From Acidovorax sp. GBBC 1281 (GTDB lineage Bacteria; Pseudomonadota; Gammaproteobacteria; Burkholderiales; Burkholderiaceae_C), in contig NZ_CP097269.1 of NCBI RefSeq assembly GCF_028473645.1, positions 2,312,001 through 2,376,000 on the forward strand: a stretch of 64,000 nt of DNA, written 5' to 3'. The notes beneath the pieces are model-generated. The model had not been told where the DNA came from and did no database searches. It saw only the letters and a program-made list of their open reading frames with translations. The position numbers were made by a program, and so were the translations under genes. Shown here piece by piece: positions 47,159 to 55,341 of the stretch. The first letter of the stretch is position 1. Each line of letters begins with the position of its first letter.

Positions 47159-48058
47159 ATGGCTGTCTTCGAGATCGATCACATCGTGCAGTCGCTGCAC
47201 GCCGTCCGCCGCGAATGGCGCGATTCGCAAAAGCGCTCCCAGGAGCCCGGCGGGCGCGAATTTCCGTCGCGCGATGCGCTGGCGCAGGCGCTGGAGCAGC
47301 TGAAGGGCGCGCTCTTTCCCATGCGTCTGGGGCCGCACGACCTGCGCCAGGAAAGCGAGGACTGGTACGTGGGCCACACGCTCGACCTGGCGCTGCACAC
47401 CTTGCTGGCGCAGATCCGGCTGGAGCTGCGCTACGTCGCGCGCCAGCAGGGCACGGGCGACGGCACGGCCATCGAGCCGCAGGCGCTGGAGGCCGCGCAG
47501 GCGTTCGCCGCATCGCTGCCGGACATCCGCCGGCTGCTGGACAGCGATGTGCTCGCCGCCTACCAGGGCGACCCCGCCGCGCGCAGCGTGGACGAGGTGC
47601 TGCTGTGCTATCCGGGCGTGCTGGCCATGATCCACCACCGCATCGCGCACCGCCTCTACACGCTGGGCCTGCCGTTGCTGGCGCGCATCGTGGCCGAACT
47701 GGCGCACGGCCAGACCGGCATCGACATCCATCCGGGCGCGCAGATCGGCGCGGGTTTTTTCATCGACCACGGCACGGGCGTCGTGATCGGCGAGACGGCG
47801 GTGATCGGCGAGCGCGTGCGCCTGTACCAGGCCGTCACGCTGGGCGCCAAGCGCTTTCCCACGGATGCCGACGGTTACTTGCAGAAAGGTTTGCCGCGCC
47901 ATCCGATCGTGGAGGACGACGTGGTCATCTATGCGGGCGCGACCGTGCTGGGCCGGGTCACTCTGGGGCGTGGGGCAGTCATCGGCGGCAACGTGTGGGT
48001 CACCCATGATGTGCCGCCGGGCGGCAACGTCACGCAGGCGGTGTCGCGAGAAGGGTAG
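47159..48058 (+). CDS. cysE: Serine O-acetyltransferase (EpsC/CysE type)
   Basis: 299 aa from ATG 47159 behind CAGGAGG. Makes O-acetylserine, the precursor of cysteine. The C-terminal left-handed beta helix of hexapeptide repeats (about residues 185-285) has the SAT catalytic set: GIDIHPGAQIG, GFFIDHGTGVVIGETAVIGE, QAVTLGA, HPIVEDDVVIYAGATVLGRV, GGNVWVTHDVPP. The N-terminal helical region (IVQSLHAVRREWRDSQKRSQ) is longer than in enteric CysE, as in EpsC-like enzymes that accompany family 2A encapsulins. Feeds cysteine to the desulfurase encoded downstream. Confidence 0.92.
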   Translation: MAVFEIDHIVQSLHAVRREWRDSQKRSQEPGGREFPSRDALAQALEQLKGALFPMRLGPHDLRQESEDWYVGHTLDLALHTLLAQIRLELRYVARQQGTGDGTAIEPQALEAAQAFAASLPDIRRLLDSDVLAAYQGDPAARSVDEVLLCYPGVLAMIHHRIAHRLYTLGLPLLARIVAELAHGQTGIDIHPGAQIGAGFFIDHGTGVVIGETAVIGERVRLYQAVTLGAKRFPTDADGYLQKGLPRHPIVEDDVVIYAGATVLGRVTLGRGAVIGGNVWVTHDVPPGGNVTQAVSREG

Positions 48059-48127
48059 GTGCGGCGCAGCCCCCGAAAGCAGGGCGCGGCGCTGCCAAGG
48101 CATCAGCAAAAAGAAACAGGGAAACGC

Positions 48128-48397
48128 ATGTCTGTACTGATCAAGAACTTCGGGGTCGCGGTGCGCCAGTCGCGCGAGGCGCAAGGCTGGTCGCAGGAAC
48201 GGCTGGCCGAGCATTCGGACCTGAACCGCTCCTACGTCGGGGAGATCGAGCGGGGCGCCGCCATCGCCTCGCTGCTCACGGTGGAAAAGCTGGCCGGCGC
48301 CCTGGGCGTGCGGCCCTCGGCGCTGGTCACGCGGGGCGAGTCGATCGGCCATGCGAATCTCGTGCGGGGACTGCAATTGACGGCTATAGCCTGTTGA
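48128..48397 (+). CDS. Small XRE-family DNA-binding regulator
   Basis: 89 aa from ATG 48128. A Cro/CI helix-turn-helix: NFGVAVRQSREAQGWSQERL, AEHSDLNRSYVGEIERGAA, LLTVEKLAGALGVRPSALV. No effector domain. It lies between cysE (69 bp) and the encapsulin gene (60 bp), so it probably controls the compartment genes or itself; the recognised operator is unknown. Confidence 0.85.
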   Translation: MSVLIKNFGVAVRQSREAQGWSQERLAEHSDLNRSYVGEIERGAAIASLLTVEKLAGALGVRPSALVTRGESIGHANLVRGLQLTAIAC

Positions 48398-48457
48398 GCG
48401 ATGCGTTGGAAGCTTTGACACTGCCCAGGCTTTCTTCAACAACGCACGGAGTTCTCC

Positions 48458-49390
48458 ATGTCTGCAACTGTGGGCGGTACGACCGCCTTGGGTGACAACG
48501 CCGCACGGCAATTGGCCAACGCGACCAAGACGGTCCCCCAACTCGAAACCATCAGCCCCCGCTGGCTCACGCACCTGCTGCAATGGGTGCCGGTGGAGGC
48601 GGGCATCTACCGCCTGAACAAGGTCAAGAACCCGGAATCCATCCGCGTCACCTGCACGGCCAAGGAAGAAGAAAACCAGCTGCCGCGCACCTTCGTCGAT
48701 TACGAAGAAAACCCGCGCGAATTCTTCCTGAACGCCGTGAGCACGGTGCTGGACGTGCACACCCGCGTGTCGGACCTGTACAGCAGCCCGCACGACCAGA
48801 TCAAGGAGCAACTGCGCCTGACGATCGAGACGATCAAGGAAAACCAGGAAAGCGAACTCATCAACAACCCCGACTACGGCCTGCTGGCCCAGGTGACCGA
48901 TGCGCAGCGCATCTTCCCGCTCACCGGTGCCCCCACGCCGGACGACCTGGACGAGCTGCTCACCAAGGTGTGGAAGGAGCCCGCCTTCTTCCTCACCCAC
49001 CCGCTCGCTATTGCCGCCTTCGGCCGCGAAGCCACGCGCCGCGGCACGCCGCCGCCCACGGTGAGCCTGTTCGGCTCGCAGTTCATCACGTGGCGCGGCA
49101 TTCCGCTCATTCCGTCCGACAAGGTGCCGGTGGCCGACGGCAAGAGCAAGATCCTGCTGCTGCGCGTGGGCGACAAGCGCCAGGGCGTGGTGGGCCTGTT
49201 CCAGCCGGGCCTGGCGGGAGAGCAGGGCCCCGGCCTGTCGGTGCGCTTCATGGGCATCAACAACCACGCCATCGCGTCCTACCTGATCTCGCAGTACTGC
49301 TCGCTGGCCGTGCTCACCAGCGATGCGCTGGCCGTGCTGGACGATGTCGAGGTGAACAAGTACCACGACTACCCGGACACCTACAAGTGA
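48458..49390 (+). CDS. Family 2A encapsulin shell protein (SrpI-like)
   Basis: 310 aa from ATG 48458 behind CACGGAG. HK97-type encapsulin shell protein of family 2A: N-terminal arm (NAARQLANATKTVPQLETIS, RWLTHLLQWVPVEAGIYRLN), E-loop/P-domain region RVTCTAKEEENQLPRTFVDY, DVHTRVSDLYSSPHDQIKEQ, and A-domain segment GLSVRFMGINNHAIASYLIS. There is no inserted cyclic-nucleotide-binding domain, which separates 2A from 2B shells. Known members assemble into icosahedral shells loaded with cysteine desulfurase. The cargo gene starts 17 bp downstream; serine acetyltransferase and rhodanese lie upstream. Confidence 0.93.
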   Translation: MSATVGGTTALGDNAARQLANATKTVPQLETISPRWLTHLLQWVPVEAGIYRLNKVKNPESIRVTCTAKEEENQLPRTFVDYEENPREFFLNAVSTVLDVHTRVSDLYSSPHDQIKEQLRLTIETIKENQESELINNPDYGLLAQVTDAQRIFPLTGAPTPDDLDELLTKVWKEPAFFLTHPLAIAAFGREATRRGTPPPTVSLFGSQFITWRGIPLIPSDKVPVADGKSKILLLRVGDKRQGVVGLFQPGLAGEQGPGLSVRFMGINNHAIASYLISQYCSLAVLTSDALAVLDDVEVNKYHDYPDTYK

Positions 49391-49406
49391 AGCGCAAGGA
49401 GCGGCC

Positions 49407-51455
49407 ATGACCCTCGCTTCCTTCTCGCCGGGCGCCGACGCGTCCGGCGCCCCCATCGACCCGGCGCTGATCGCGCGCATGGCCAATGCCCTGTTCTCGG
49501 CGCTGCCGGGCGAGGCGGCATCGCCTGCGGGAGTGCACTCCGCGGGCGGCCTGCCTTCGGTGCCGCCTTCGTCCGTGCCCGGGCTGGGCGCCGTGCCGCC
49601 GGGCGTGCAGGCGGCGGCCAACATCGCGCCGCCCGGCTCGACCCTGGCCAGCCCCGCCGGCTTCGGGCCCAGCGTGCCCGGCACGCCGATCCCGCAGGGC
49701 CAGGTGCCCGGCACCAACCTGCTGCCGGCTTCGCCCCCGCAGGTGCTGTCGCTCGGCCACCGCGCCCCCGCGCTGCTGCCGCACGCCACGGCGGCCAACG
49801 GCCTGCCCGACACGGTGGTGAGCACGCTGCCGGCCTACGAGCCGCGCCTGGGCAGCGGGGTGCTGGGCGTGCCCGAGGCCTCGGGCGCGAGCGCGTCGCA
49901 GGCCGCCGCCCATCCGGCAGCGCCTGCCTCTCCGGCCTCGCCGTACTACTTCGTCGGCGAGCGCCAGGCACAGCCATCGCCTGGGGGCGCGCCGGTGCCC
50001 AGGGCGCCGTCCGGCGACCGGCTGGATGCGCTGGCGCGCCTGCCGTTCGCGCAGCCGCAGGCAGCGCATGCGGGCCAGGCCCCGGCCGCACCGGCCGGCC
50101 TGGCGGCTACGCCGTCGTCCGATCCGAAGTTCTACTTCGTGGACGCGGTGGTGCTGCCCAGCGGCTACGTCACCCCGGCCAAGCCCGCGCCGCACGGTAC
50201 GGTGCCGCTGGCGGGCCAGGGGAGGCACCCGCCGTTCGACGTGCACGCCATCCGGCGCGACTTTCCCGTGCTGTCCGAGCGCGTGAACGGCCGCCAGCTG
50301 GTGTGGTTCGACAACGCGGCCACCACGCACAAGCCGAAGGCGGTGATCGACCGCATCAGCCACTTCTACGCGCACGAGAACTCGAACATCCACCGCGCGG
50401 CGCATGAACTCGCCGCACGCGCCACGGATGCCTACGAAGGCGCCCGCCAGCGCGTGAAGACGTTCATCAATGCGCCCGACGTGAACGAGGTGATCTTCGT
50501 GCGCGGCACCACCGAGGCCATCAACTTGGTGGCCAAGAGCTGGGGCGGCCAGCACGTGGGCGAGGGCGACGAGATCATCGTCAGCCATCTGGAGCACCAC
50601 GCCAACATCGTGCCCTGGCAACAGCTCGCTGCCGCCAAGGGGGCGAGGCTGCGCGTGATTCCGGTGGACGACTCGGGCCAGGTGCTGCTCGATGAATACC
50701 AGAAGCTCCTGAACGACCGCACCAAGATCGTCGCCGTCACGCAGGTCTCCAACGCGCTGGGCACCGTGGTGCCGGTCAAGGAGATCGTGGCGCTGGCCCA
50801 CCGTGCGGGCGCGAAGGCGCTGGTCGATGGCGCGCAGTCGGTCTCGCACATGCGGGTGGACGTGCAGGACATCGGCGCGGACTTCTTCGTGTTCTCGGGC
50901 CACAAGGTGTTCGGGCCGACCGGCATCGGCGTGGTCTGGGGCAAGCGCGAAGTGCTCGAAGACATGCCCCCATGGCAGGGCGGCGGCAACATGATTGCCG
51001 ACGTGACGTTCAAGAAGACCGTGTTCCAGCCGATCCCGAACAAGTTCGAGGCCGGCACGGGCAACATCGCCGACGCGGTGGGCCTGGGCGCGGCGATCGA
51101 CTACGTGAACCGCGTGGGCATCGAGAACATCGCGCGCTACGAGCACGAGCTGCTGGTGTACGGCATGCAGCAGTTGCGCTCCATTCCGGGCGTGCGGCTG
51201 ATCGGCACGGCCGACGACAAGGCCAGCGTGATGTCGTTCGTGCTGGCCGACTACTCGACCGAGGAAGTGGGCAAGGCGCTGAACGACGAAGGCATCGCCG
51301 TGCGCACCGGGCACCACTGCGCGCAGCCCATCCTGAGGCGATTCGGCGTGGAGACCACCGTTCGGCCGTCGCTCGCGTTCTACAACACGTTCGACGAGAT
51401 CGACCGGCTGGTGCATGTGGTGCGCCGCCTCGCCGGCCAGCGCCGCGCCGGGTAG
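49407..51455 (+). CDS. SufS-type cysteine desulfurase, encapsulin cargo, with long disordered N-terminus
   Basis: 682 aa. Residues about 277-682 are a group II (SufS) desulfurase: VWFDNAATTHKPKAVIDRI, HEENS-type HENSNIHRAAHELAARAT, VSHLEHHANIVPWQ, PLP lysine 500 in FVFSGHKVFGPTG and catalytic Cys638 in VRTGHHCAQP. It frees sulfur from cysteine as persulfide. Residues 1-276 are rich in Pro, Ala, Gly and Ser and predicted disordered, with islands VLGVPEAS (about 152-159), YYFVGERQ (180-187) and KFYFVDAVVLPSGYV (241-255). Such extensions load the enzyme into family 2A shells. Starts 17 bp after the shell gene; a strong terminator follows. Confidence 0.94.
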   Translation: MTLASFSPGADASGAPIDPALIARMANALFSALPGEAASPAGVHSAGGLPSVPPSSVPGLGAVPPGVQAAANIAPPGSTLASPAGFGPSVPGTPIPQGQVPGTNLLPASPPQVLSLGHRAPALLPHATAANGLPDTVVSTLPAYEPRLGSGVLGVPEASGASASQAAAHPAAPASPASPYYFVGERQAQPSPGGAPVPRAPSGDRLDALARLPFAQPQAAHAGQAPAAPAGLAATPSSDPKFYFVDAVVLPSGYVTPAKPAPHGTVPLAGQGRHPPFDVHAIRRDFPVLSERVNGRQLVWFDNAATTHKPKAVIDRISHFYAHENSNIHRAAHELAARATDAYEGARQRVKTFINAPDVNEVIFVRGTTEAINLVAKSWGGQHVGEGDEIIVSHLEHHANIVPWQQLAAAKGARLRVIPVDDSGQVLLDEYQKLLNDRTKIVAVTQVSNALGTVVPVKEIVALAHRAGAKALVDGAQSVSHMRVDVQDIGADFFVFSGHKVFGPTGIGVVWGKREVLEDMPPWQGGGNMIADVTFKKTVFQPIPNKFEAGTGNIADAVGLGAAIDYVNRVGIENIARYEHELLVYGMQQLRSIPGVRLIGTADDKASVMSFVLADYSTEEVGKALNDEGIAVRTGHHCAQPILRRFGVETTVRPSLAFYNTFDEIDRLVHVVRRLAGQRRAG

Positions 51456-51483
51456 GACAAGCGCGCGTTTGCGCCAGGCCCTG

Positions 51484-51521
51484 CACCCCCGGATGCTGCG
51501 CTGCAGCGCCGGGGGTGTTTT
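51484..51521 (+). terminator. Terminator of the encapsulin cluster
   Basis: CACCCCCGG and CCGGGGGTG form a perfect 9-bp stem, then TTTT. Confidence 0.85.
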
Positions 51522-51583
51522 GCTTGAAAAGGGCGCCAGCGCAATCGATACTAGGGCATATAGCTACAAAAATAATAGCAAAT
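51521..51583 (+). repeat. Dispersed AT-rich element (copy D)
   Basis: AAAAGGGCGCCAGCGCAATC, ATACTAGGGCATA and TAGCTACAAAAATAATAGC in family order, just after the encapsulin terminator. Confidence 0.65.
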
Positions 51584-51717
51584 GGCGCTTTGGCGTTCCT
51601 CGAAAGCGGGCCATGCAGGCGCCGCGCGCAGCGTCGGAACGCCGCAGGCCGTGTCTATCATGGCCCGTTGCGGCCCCGCGCCGTTCCGTCTTTTTGGCTG
51701 TTTCACAAGGAGTGCTC

Positions 51718-52272
51718 ATGGACCAATACCAGATCGCCGTCATCGTCGGCAGTCTCCGCAAGGACTCGTTCAACCGCAAGCTGGCCACAGCGCTGGCCCG
51801 GCTCGCACCGCCGGACTTCCACTTCACGCAGCTGCGCATCGACGACCTGCCGCTGTACAACCAGGACGACGACGCCCATCCCGCTCCCGCCGTGCTGCGC
51901 CTGAAGACCGAGATCGCCCAGTCGCAGGGCCTGCTGTTTGTGACGCCCGAATACAACCGTTCGATTCCCGGCGTGCTCAAGAACGCGCTGGACCACGCCT
52001 CCCGCCCCTATGGGCAGAGCGCCTGGGGCGGCAAGCCGGCCGGCGTGATCGGGGCGTCGATCGGCGCCATCGGCACGGCCATGGCCCAGCAGCACCTGCG
52101 CAACGTGCTGGCCTACCTCGACGTGCCCACGCTGGGCCAGCCCGAAGCCTTCGTTCAGGCCAGGGATGGCCTGTTCGATGACGACGGCAACATCGGCGAG
52201 GCCAGCCGCCAGTTCCTGCAGGGCTGGGTCGAGAAGTACGTGGCCTGGGTCAAGCAGCACGCCAAGCTCTGA
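51718..52272 (+). CDS. NADPH-dependent FMN reductase
   Basis: 184 aa from ATG 51718 with ACAAGGAGTGCTC upstream. Flavodoxin-like fold: IAVIVGSLRKDSFNRKLATA (FMN phosphate loop), FVTPEYNRSIPGVLKNALDH (family motif) and WGGKPAGVIGASIGAIGTAM. Reduces FMN, quinones or chromate; it could supply FMNH2 to sulfonate monooxygenases, but there is no operon link to one. Terminator at 52297-52333. Confidence 0.88.
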   Translation: MDQYQIAVIVGSLRKDSFNRKLATALARLAPPDFHFTQLRIDDLPLYNQDDDAHPAPAVLRLKTEIAQSQGLLFVTPEYNRSIPGVLKNALDHASRPYGQSAWGGKPAGVIGASIGAIGTAMAQQHLRNVLAYLDVPTLGQPEAFVQARDGLFDDDGNIGEASRQFLQGWVEKYVAWVKQHAKL

Positions 52273-52296
52273 CCAGCGGCGTGTTTCAGCGCCTCC

Positions 52297-52333
52297 AGTC
52301 CGGCCGCCCCGCCATGGGTGGCCGGACTTTTTT
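52297..52333 (+). terminator. Rho-independent terminator
   Basis: AGTCCGGCC and GGCCGGACT pair perfectly, followed by a T-run, after the FMN reductase gene. Confidence 0.85.
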
Positions 52334-52349
52334 ATTTGCCATTCACGTT

Positions 52350-52368
52350 ATTGATTGCTAAAGTCAAT
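52350..52368. promoter_or_regulatory. Possible MarR operator/promoter
   Basis: ATTGATTGCTAAAGTCAAT has inverted ends ATTGA / TCAAT in an AT-rich stretch 20-40 bp before the MarR-GNAT start; consistent with autoregulation, not proven. Confidence 0.35.
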
Positions 52369-52388
52369 TAATTATTTGATGAAGGCAA

Positions 52389-53351
52389 ATGAATATGGCG
52401 TCAGATCCCCAGGTCACTCCCGCGCCTGCGCCCGTCCCCGCGGCAGCGGTCAAGGCGCTTCGGCAGTTCAACCGGTTCTTCACGCGCCGCATCGGGGTGC
52501 TCGACGCCTATCTGGGCAGCGACCTGTCGCTGACCGACGTGCGGGTGCTCTACGAACTGGCCCACCGCACCGAGCCTGTCGCCACCGACATCGCCAGGGA
52601 CCTGGGCCTGGACGCCGGCTATCTGAGCCGCATCCTGCGCCGGTTCGAAAAGGCCGGCTGGCTGGAGCGCCGCCCGGGCGCAAAGGATGCGCGCCAGAGC
52701 CTGCTGCGCCTGACCGACGCCGGACACGCCGCGTTCGCCCCGCTGCAGCAGCGCTCGCGCGACGAGGCGGCGGCGATCCTGGCGCGCTTGTCGCCCACGC
52801 AGCAGGCCGACGCGCTGGCCGCCATGCAGCGCCTGGAGACGCTGCTGTCTTCCGAACCGCCCAGCCGCCCCCGCCTTGTGGTGCTGCGCGACCCGGTGCC
52901 CGGTGACATGGGCTGGGTGGTGCAGATGCATGGCGAAATCTACTGGCGCGAATACGGCTGGAACCAGGCGTTCGAGGCCATGGTGGCCGAGATCGCCGCG
53001 CGGTTCGTGCGCGAATTCCAGCCTGGGTTCGACCGGTGCTGGATCGCCGAGGTGGATGGCGAGCGCATGGGGGCGGCCTTCGTGGTGCGCGAGTCCGACA
53101 CCACCGCCCGGCTGCGCATGCTGATCCTGGCGCCCCAGGCGCGGGGCATGGGACTGGGCGGCCGGCTGGTGGACGAGTGCATCGCCTTCGCGCGGGGCCA
53201 GGGCTACACGGAGATGACGCTGTGGACCAACAGCTGCCTGGCCGCGGCCCGCCACCTGTATGCGCAGCGCGGCTTCACGCTCGTGGCGTCGGAACCCTAC
53301 ACCGCCTACGGCCAGTCCCTGGTGGGCGAGACCTGGACGCTTGCCCTGTAG
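52389..53351 (+). CDS. MarR regulator fused to GNAT acetyltransferase
   Basis: 320 aa. Residues about 20-155 are a MarR winged helix (VKALRQFNRFFTRRIGVLDA, DIARDLGLDAGYLSRILRRF, LERRPGAKDARQSLLRLTDA); residues about 160-320 a GNAT domain with LILAPQARGMGLGGRLVDEC and LAAARHLYAQRGFTLVASEP. This two-domain type is known in bacteria; it may sense or modify a small molecule and regulate its own promoter. Start at ATG 52389 or 52395. Monocistronic by position. Confidence 0.9.
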   Translation: MNMASDPQVTPAPAPVPAAAVKALRQFNRFFTRRIGVLDAYLGSDLSLTDVRVLYELAHRTEPVATDIARDLGLDAGYLSRILRRFEKAGWLERRPGAKDARQSLLRLTDAGHAAFAPLQQRSRDEAAAILARLSPTQQADALAAMQRLETLLSSEPPSRPRLVVLRDPVPGDMGWVVQMHGEIYWREYGWNQAFEAMVAEIAARFVREFQPGFDRCWIAEVDGERMGAAFVVRESDTTARLRMLILAPQARGMGLGGRLVDECIAFARGQGYTEMTLWTNSCLAAARHLYAQRGFTLVASEPYTAYGQSLVGETWTLAL

Positions 53352-53371
53352 GCGCCTTGCGGCGCACGCAA

Positions 53372-53397
53372 AAAAACCGGCGCAAGGCCGGCTTTCT
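53372..53397. terminator. Probable bidirectional terminator
   Basis: A-run, CCGGC / GCCGG stem and CTTT between the convergent MarR-GNAT and azoreductase genes. Confidence 0.5.
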
Positions 53398-53422
53398 GGT
53401 GACTGCGCAGTTGTCCGGTGGA

Positions 53423-54067
53423 TCAGGCAGCTTCGGCCACGGCTTCCTGGCGGGATTGCGCCACGTGTGCCCGGATGTCGGAATCCGCGCTGTCCAGGGC
53501 CTTGGACTTGGCGTCCGGTCCCATGGCCACGCCTTCGGCGCGCACGAAGCGCACGTCGGTGATGCCGAAGAAGGCGAACACGGTCTGCAGGTAGCTCTCC
53601 TGGTGTTCCATGGCGCGGCCGGCATCGCTCGTCGAATACACACCGCCGCGGCTGGAGGCGACGATCACCGTCTTGCCCTTGGCCAGGCCCTGCGGGCCAG
53701 CGGCGGTGTAGGTGAACGTGCGGCCCGGCTGGGCGATGCGGTCGATCCAGGCCTTGAGCTGCGTGGGAACGCCGAAGTTGTAGAGCGGCGCGCCGACCAC
53801 GATCACATCGGCCGCCAGGAACTGGCTCACCAGCTGTTCGGACACGGCGTTTTCACGGCGCTGTGTTTCACTCAGGCCTTCGGTCTGGCCGGTGCGCGGC
53901 GCCATGGCCTCCATCGTGAAATGGGCCGGTGCCTGGGCGACCAGATCCAGGTGCTGCACTTGCGTGCCGGGATGGGCGGCGACCCACGCCGCCACGGTGC
54001 GGGCGGTGAGTTGGCGCGAGACGGACTGTTCGCCGGTGATGGCGGAATCGATGTGCAGCAGTTGCAT
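53423..54067 (-). CDS. azoR: FMN-dependent NADH-azoreductase
   Basis: 214 aa from ATG 54067 (GAGGAGAACC upstream). Flavodoxin-like AzoR/NQO fold: [40 protein letters not shown] (FMN-binding), [15 protein letters not shown] and the [20 protein letters not shown] segment. Two-electron quinone or azo reduction, usually a quinone-stress enzyme. Divergent from a LysR regulator with an operator-like inverted repeat between them. Confidence 0.92.
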   Translation of the reverse strand: MQLLHIDSAITGEQSVSRQLTARTVAAWVAAHPGTQVQHLDLVAQAPAHFTMEAMAPRTGQTEGLSETQRRENAVSEQLVSQFLAADVIVVGAPLYNFGVPTQLKAWIDRIAQPGRTFTYTAAGPQGLAKGKTVIVASSRGGVYSTSDAGRAMEHQESYLQTVFAFFGITDVRFVRAEGVAMGPDAKSKALDSADSDIRAHVAQSRQEAVAEAA

Positions 54068-54165
54068 GGAAGGTTCTCCTCGGGATGGGGGCCGCACCCG
54101 GTGTGCAGCGTTGGATAGATTGTGCAGATGAGCGCATTGATTGATAAGCCGGCCACTTTGCGATA

Positions 54166-54189
54166 GATTGTTCTATGGGTGGAACAATC
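54166..54189. promoter_or_regulatory. Perfect inverted repeat, probable LysR operator
   Basis: GATTGTTC-N8-GAACAATC lies in the azoR/lysR divergent region, 14 bp before the lysR start. Eight perfect pairs; the position fits autoregulation and control of azoR. Confidence 0.65.
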
Positions 54190-54203
54190 TCCGAGGGGTG
54201 ACG

Positions 54204-55160
54204 GTGCAAGATCTCAACGACATGCTGTATTTCGCCGAGGTGGTCGAGCGCGGAGGGTTCGCCGCCGCGGGCCGGGCGCTCAGCATCCCCAAGTCGCGCC
54301 TGTCGCGCCGCGTCTCCGATCTGGAGGCACACCTGGGCGTGCGGCTGCTGCAGCGCACCACGCGAAAGCTGTCGCTTACCGAGGTGGGCGAGGCCTATCT
54401 GCGCCACTGCCAGGCCATGCGCGAATCGGCGCAGGCGGCGGCCGACACGGTGGCCCATGTCCAAGCCGAGCCGCGCGGCACGATCCGCGTGGTGTGCCCC
54501 GTCACGATCGCGCAGACCCTGCTCGGCGACATGATGCCGGTTTTCATGGCGCGGTACCCGCTCGTGCGGGTGGAGATCCAGGTGAGCAACCGCGTGGTCA
54601 ACCTGGTGGAGGAGGGGGTCGACGTGGCGCTGCGCGTGCGGGCCAAGCTGGACGACAGCGGCAGCATGGTCATCAAGCGGCTGGGCGAGGGCGACCTGTT
54701 GCTGGTCGCCAGCCCCGCGCAGCTGGCGCGCCAGGGCACACCGCACACGCTGGAGGAACTGTCACGCATGGACAGCATCGCCATGTCCGCTGCCGACGGC
54801 CGTGCTTCGCTGAGGCTGGTGGGCCCCGGAGGGCAGGAGGCCGTGTGGCAGCACAGCCCGCGCTATGTGGCCGACGACCTGCTCACACTCAAGTTGGCCG
54901 CGGAAGGCGGCGTGGGCATCTGCTGGCTGCCCGACTACATGTGCCAGGACGAATTGCGCAGCGGCCGGCTGGTGCACCTGCTGCCCGAATGGGCCCCGGA
55001 GCGCGGAGTGATGCACGCGGTGTTCCCCTCCCGACGCGGTCTGACGCCCGCGGTCCGGCGGTTTTTGGACTTTCTGGGCGAGACGCTGCAAGGCGCGATG
55101 ACGGCGGTGCCGGCATCCGATACCGAGGGCCTCGGCAGCGCAGCATCGGTCGCTTCTTAA
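54204..55160 (+). CDS. LysR-family regulator of azoR
   Basis: 318 aa from GTG 54204, preceded by GAGGGG; GTG 54198 is also possible, while the ATG frame start at 54141 would read through the operator. HTH LNDMLYFAEVVERGGFAAAG, PKSRLSRRVSDLEAHLGVRL and CrgA-type effector domain with SNRVVNLVEEGVDVALRVRA. Resembles regulators of quinone/azo reductases that sit divergent to their targets. Confidence 0.88.
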   Translation: MQDLNDMLYFAEVVERGGFAAAGRALSIPKSRLSRRVSDLEAHLGVRLLQRTTRKLSLTEVGEAYLRHCQAMRESAQAAADTVAHVQAEPRGTIRVVCPVTIAQTLLGDMMPVFMARYPLVRVEIQVSNRVVNLVEEGVDVALRVRAKLDDSGSMVIKRLGEGDLLLVASPAQLARQGTPHTLEELSRMDSIAMSAADGRASLRLVGPGGQEAVWQHSPRYVADDLLTLKLAAEGGVGICWLPDYMCQDELRSGRLVHLLPEWAPERGVMHAVFPSRRGLTPAVRRFLDFLGETLQGAMTAVPASDTEGLGSAASVAS

Positions 55161-55170
55161 GATTAATTAG

Positions 55171-55208
55171 CGATTAATTCAAAAGAATATATTCGTTTGG
55201 GTTTTAAG
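55171..55208. promoter_or_regulatory. 38-bp candidate sulfur-regulon site, copy 1
   Basis: An AT-rich stretch with the core GAATATATTCGTTTGGG; it matches 56138-56175 at 34 of 38 positions. It lies upstream of the RBBP9-type hydrolase; a CysB-like activator site is suspected. Confidence 0.5.
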
Positions 55209-55341
55209 GGCGGAATCGCAGAATGGGCCGCATCCACCGTTGAGGAGCCTGTTCCATGGCCACTGCACTGTCGTTCCGCACCTCCTGTGGGGTCCGAATC
55301 TTTCCCTTGTTCCATGCCCTGGCCACCGTGCCCTGCCGGCC

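Noticed and set aside
46988..49825. 945-codon minus-strand frame opposite the encapsulin cluster
   Set aside because: Shadow of cysE, xre, the shell gene and the desulfurase; no family features.
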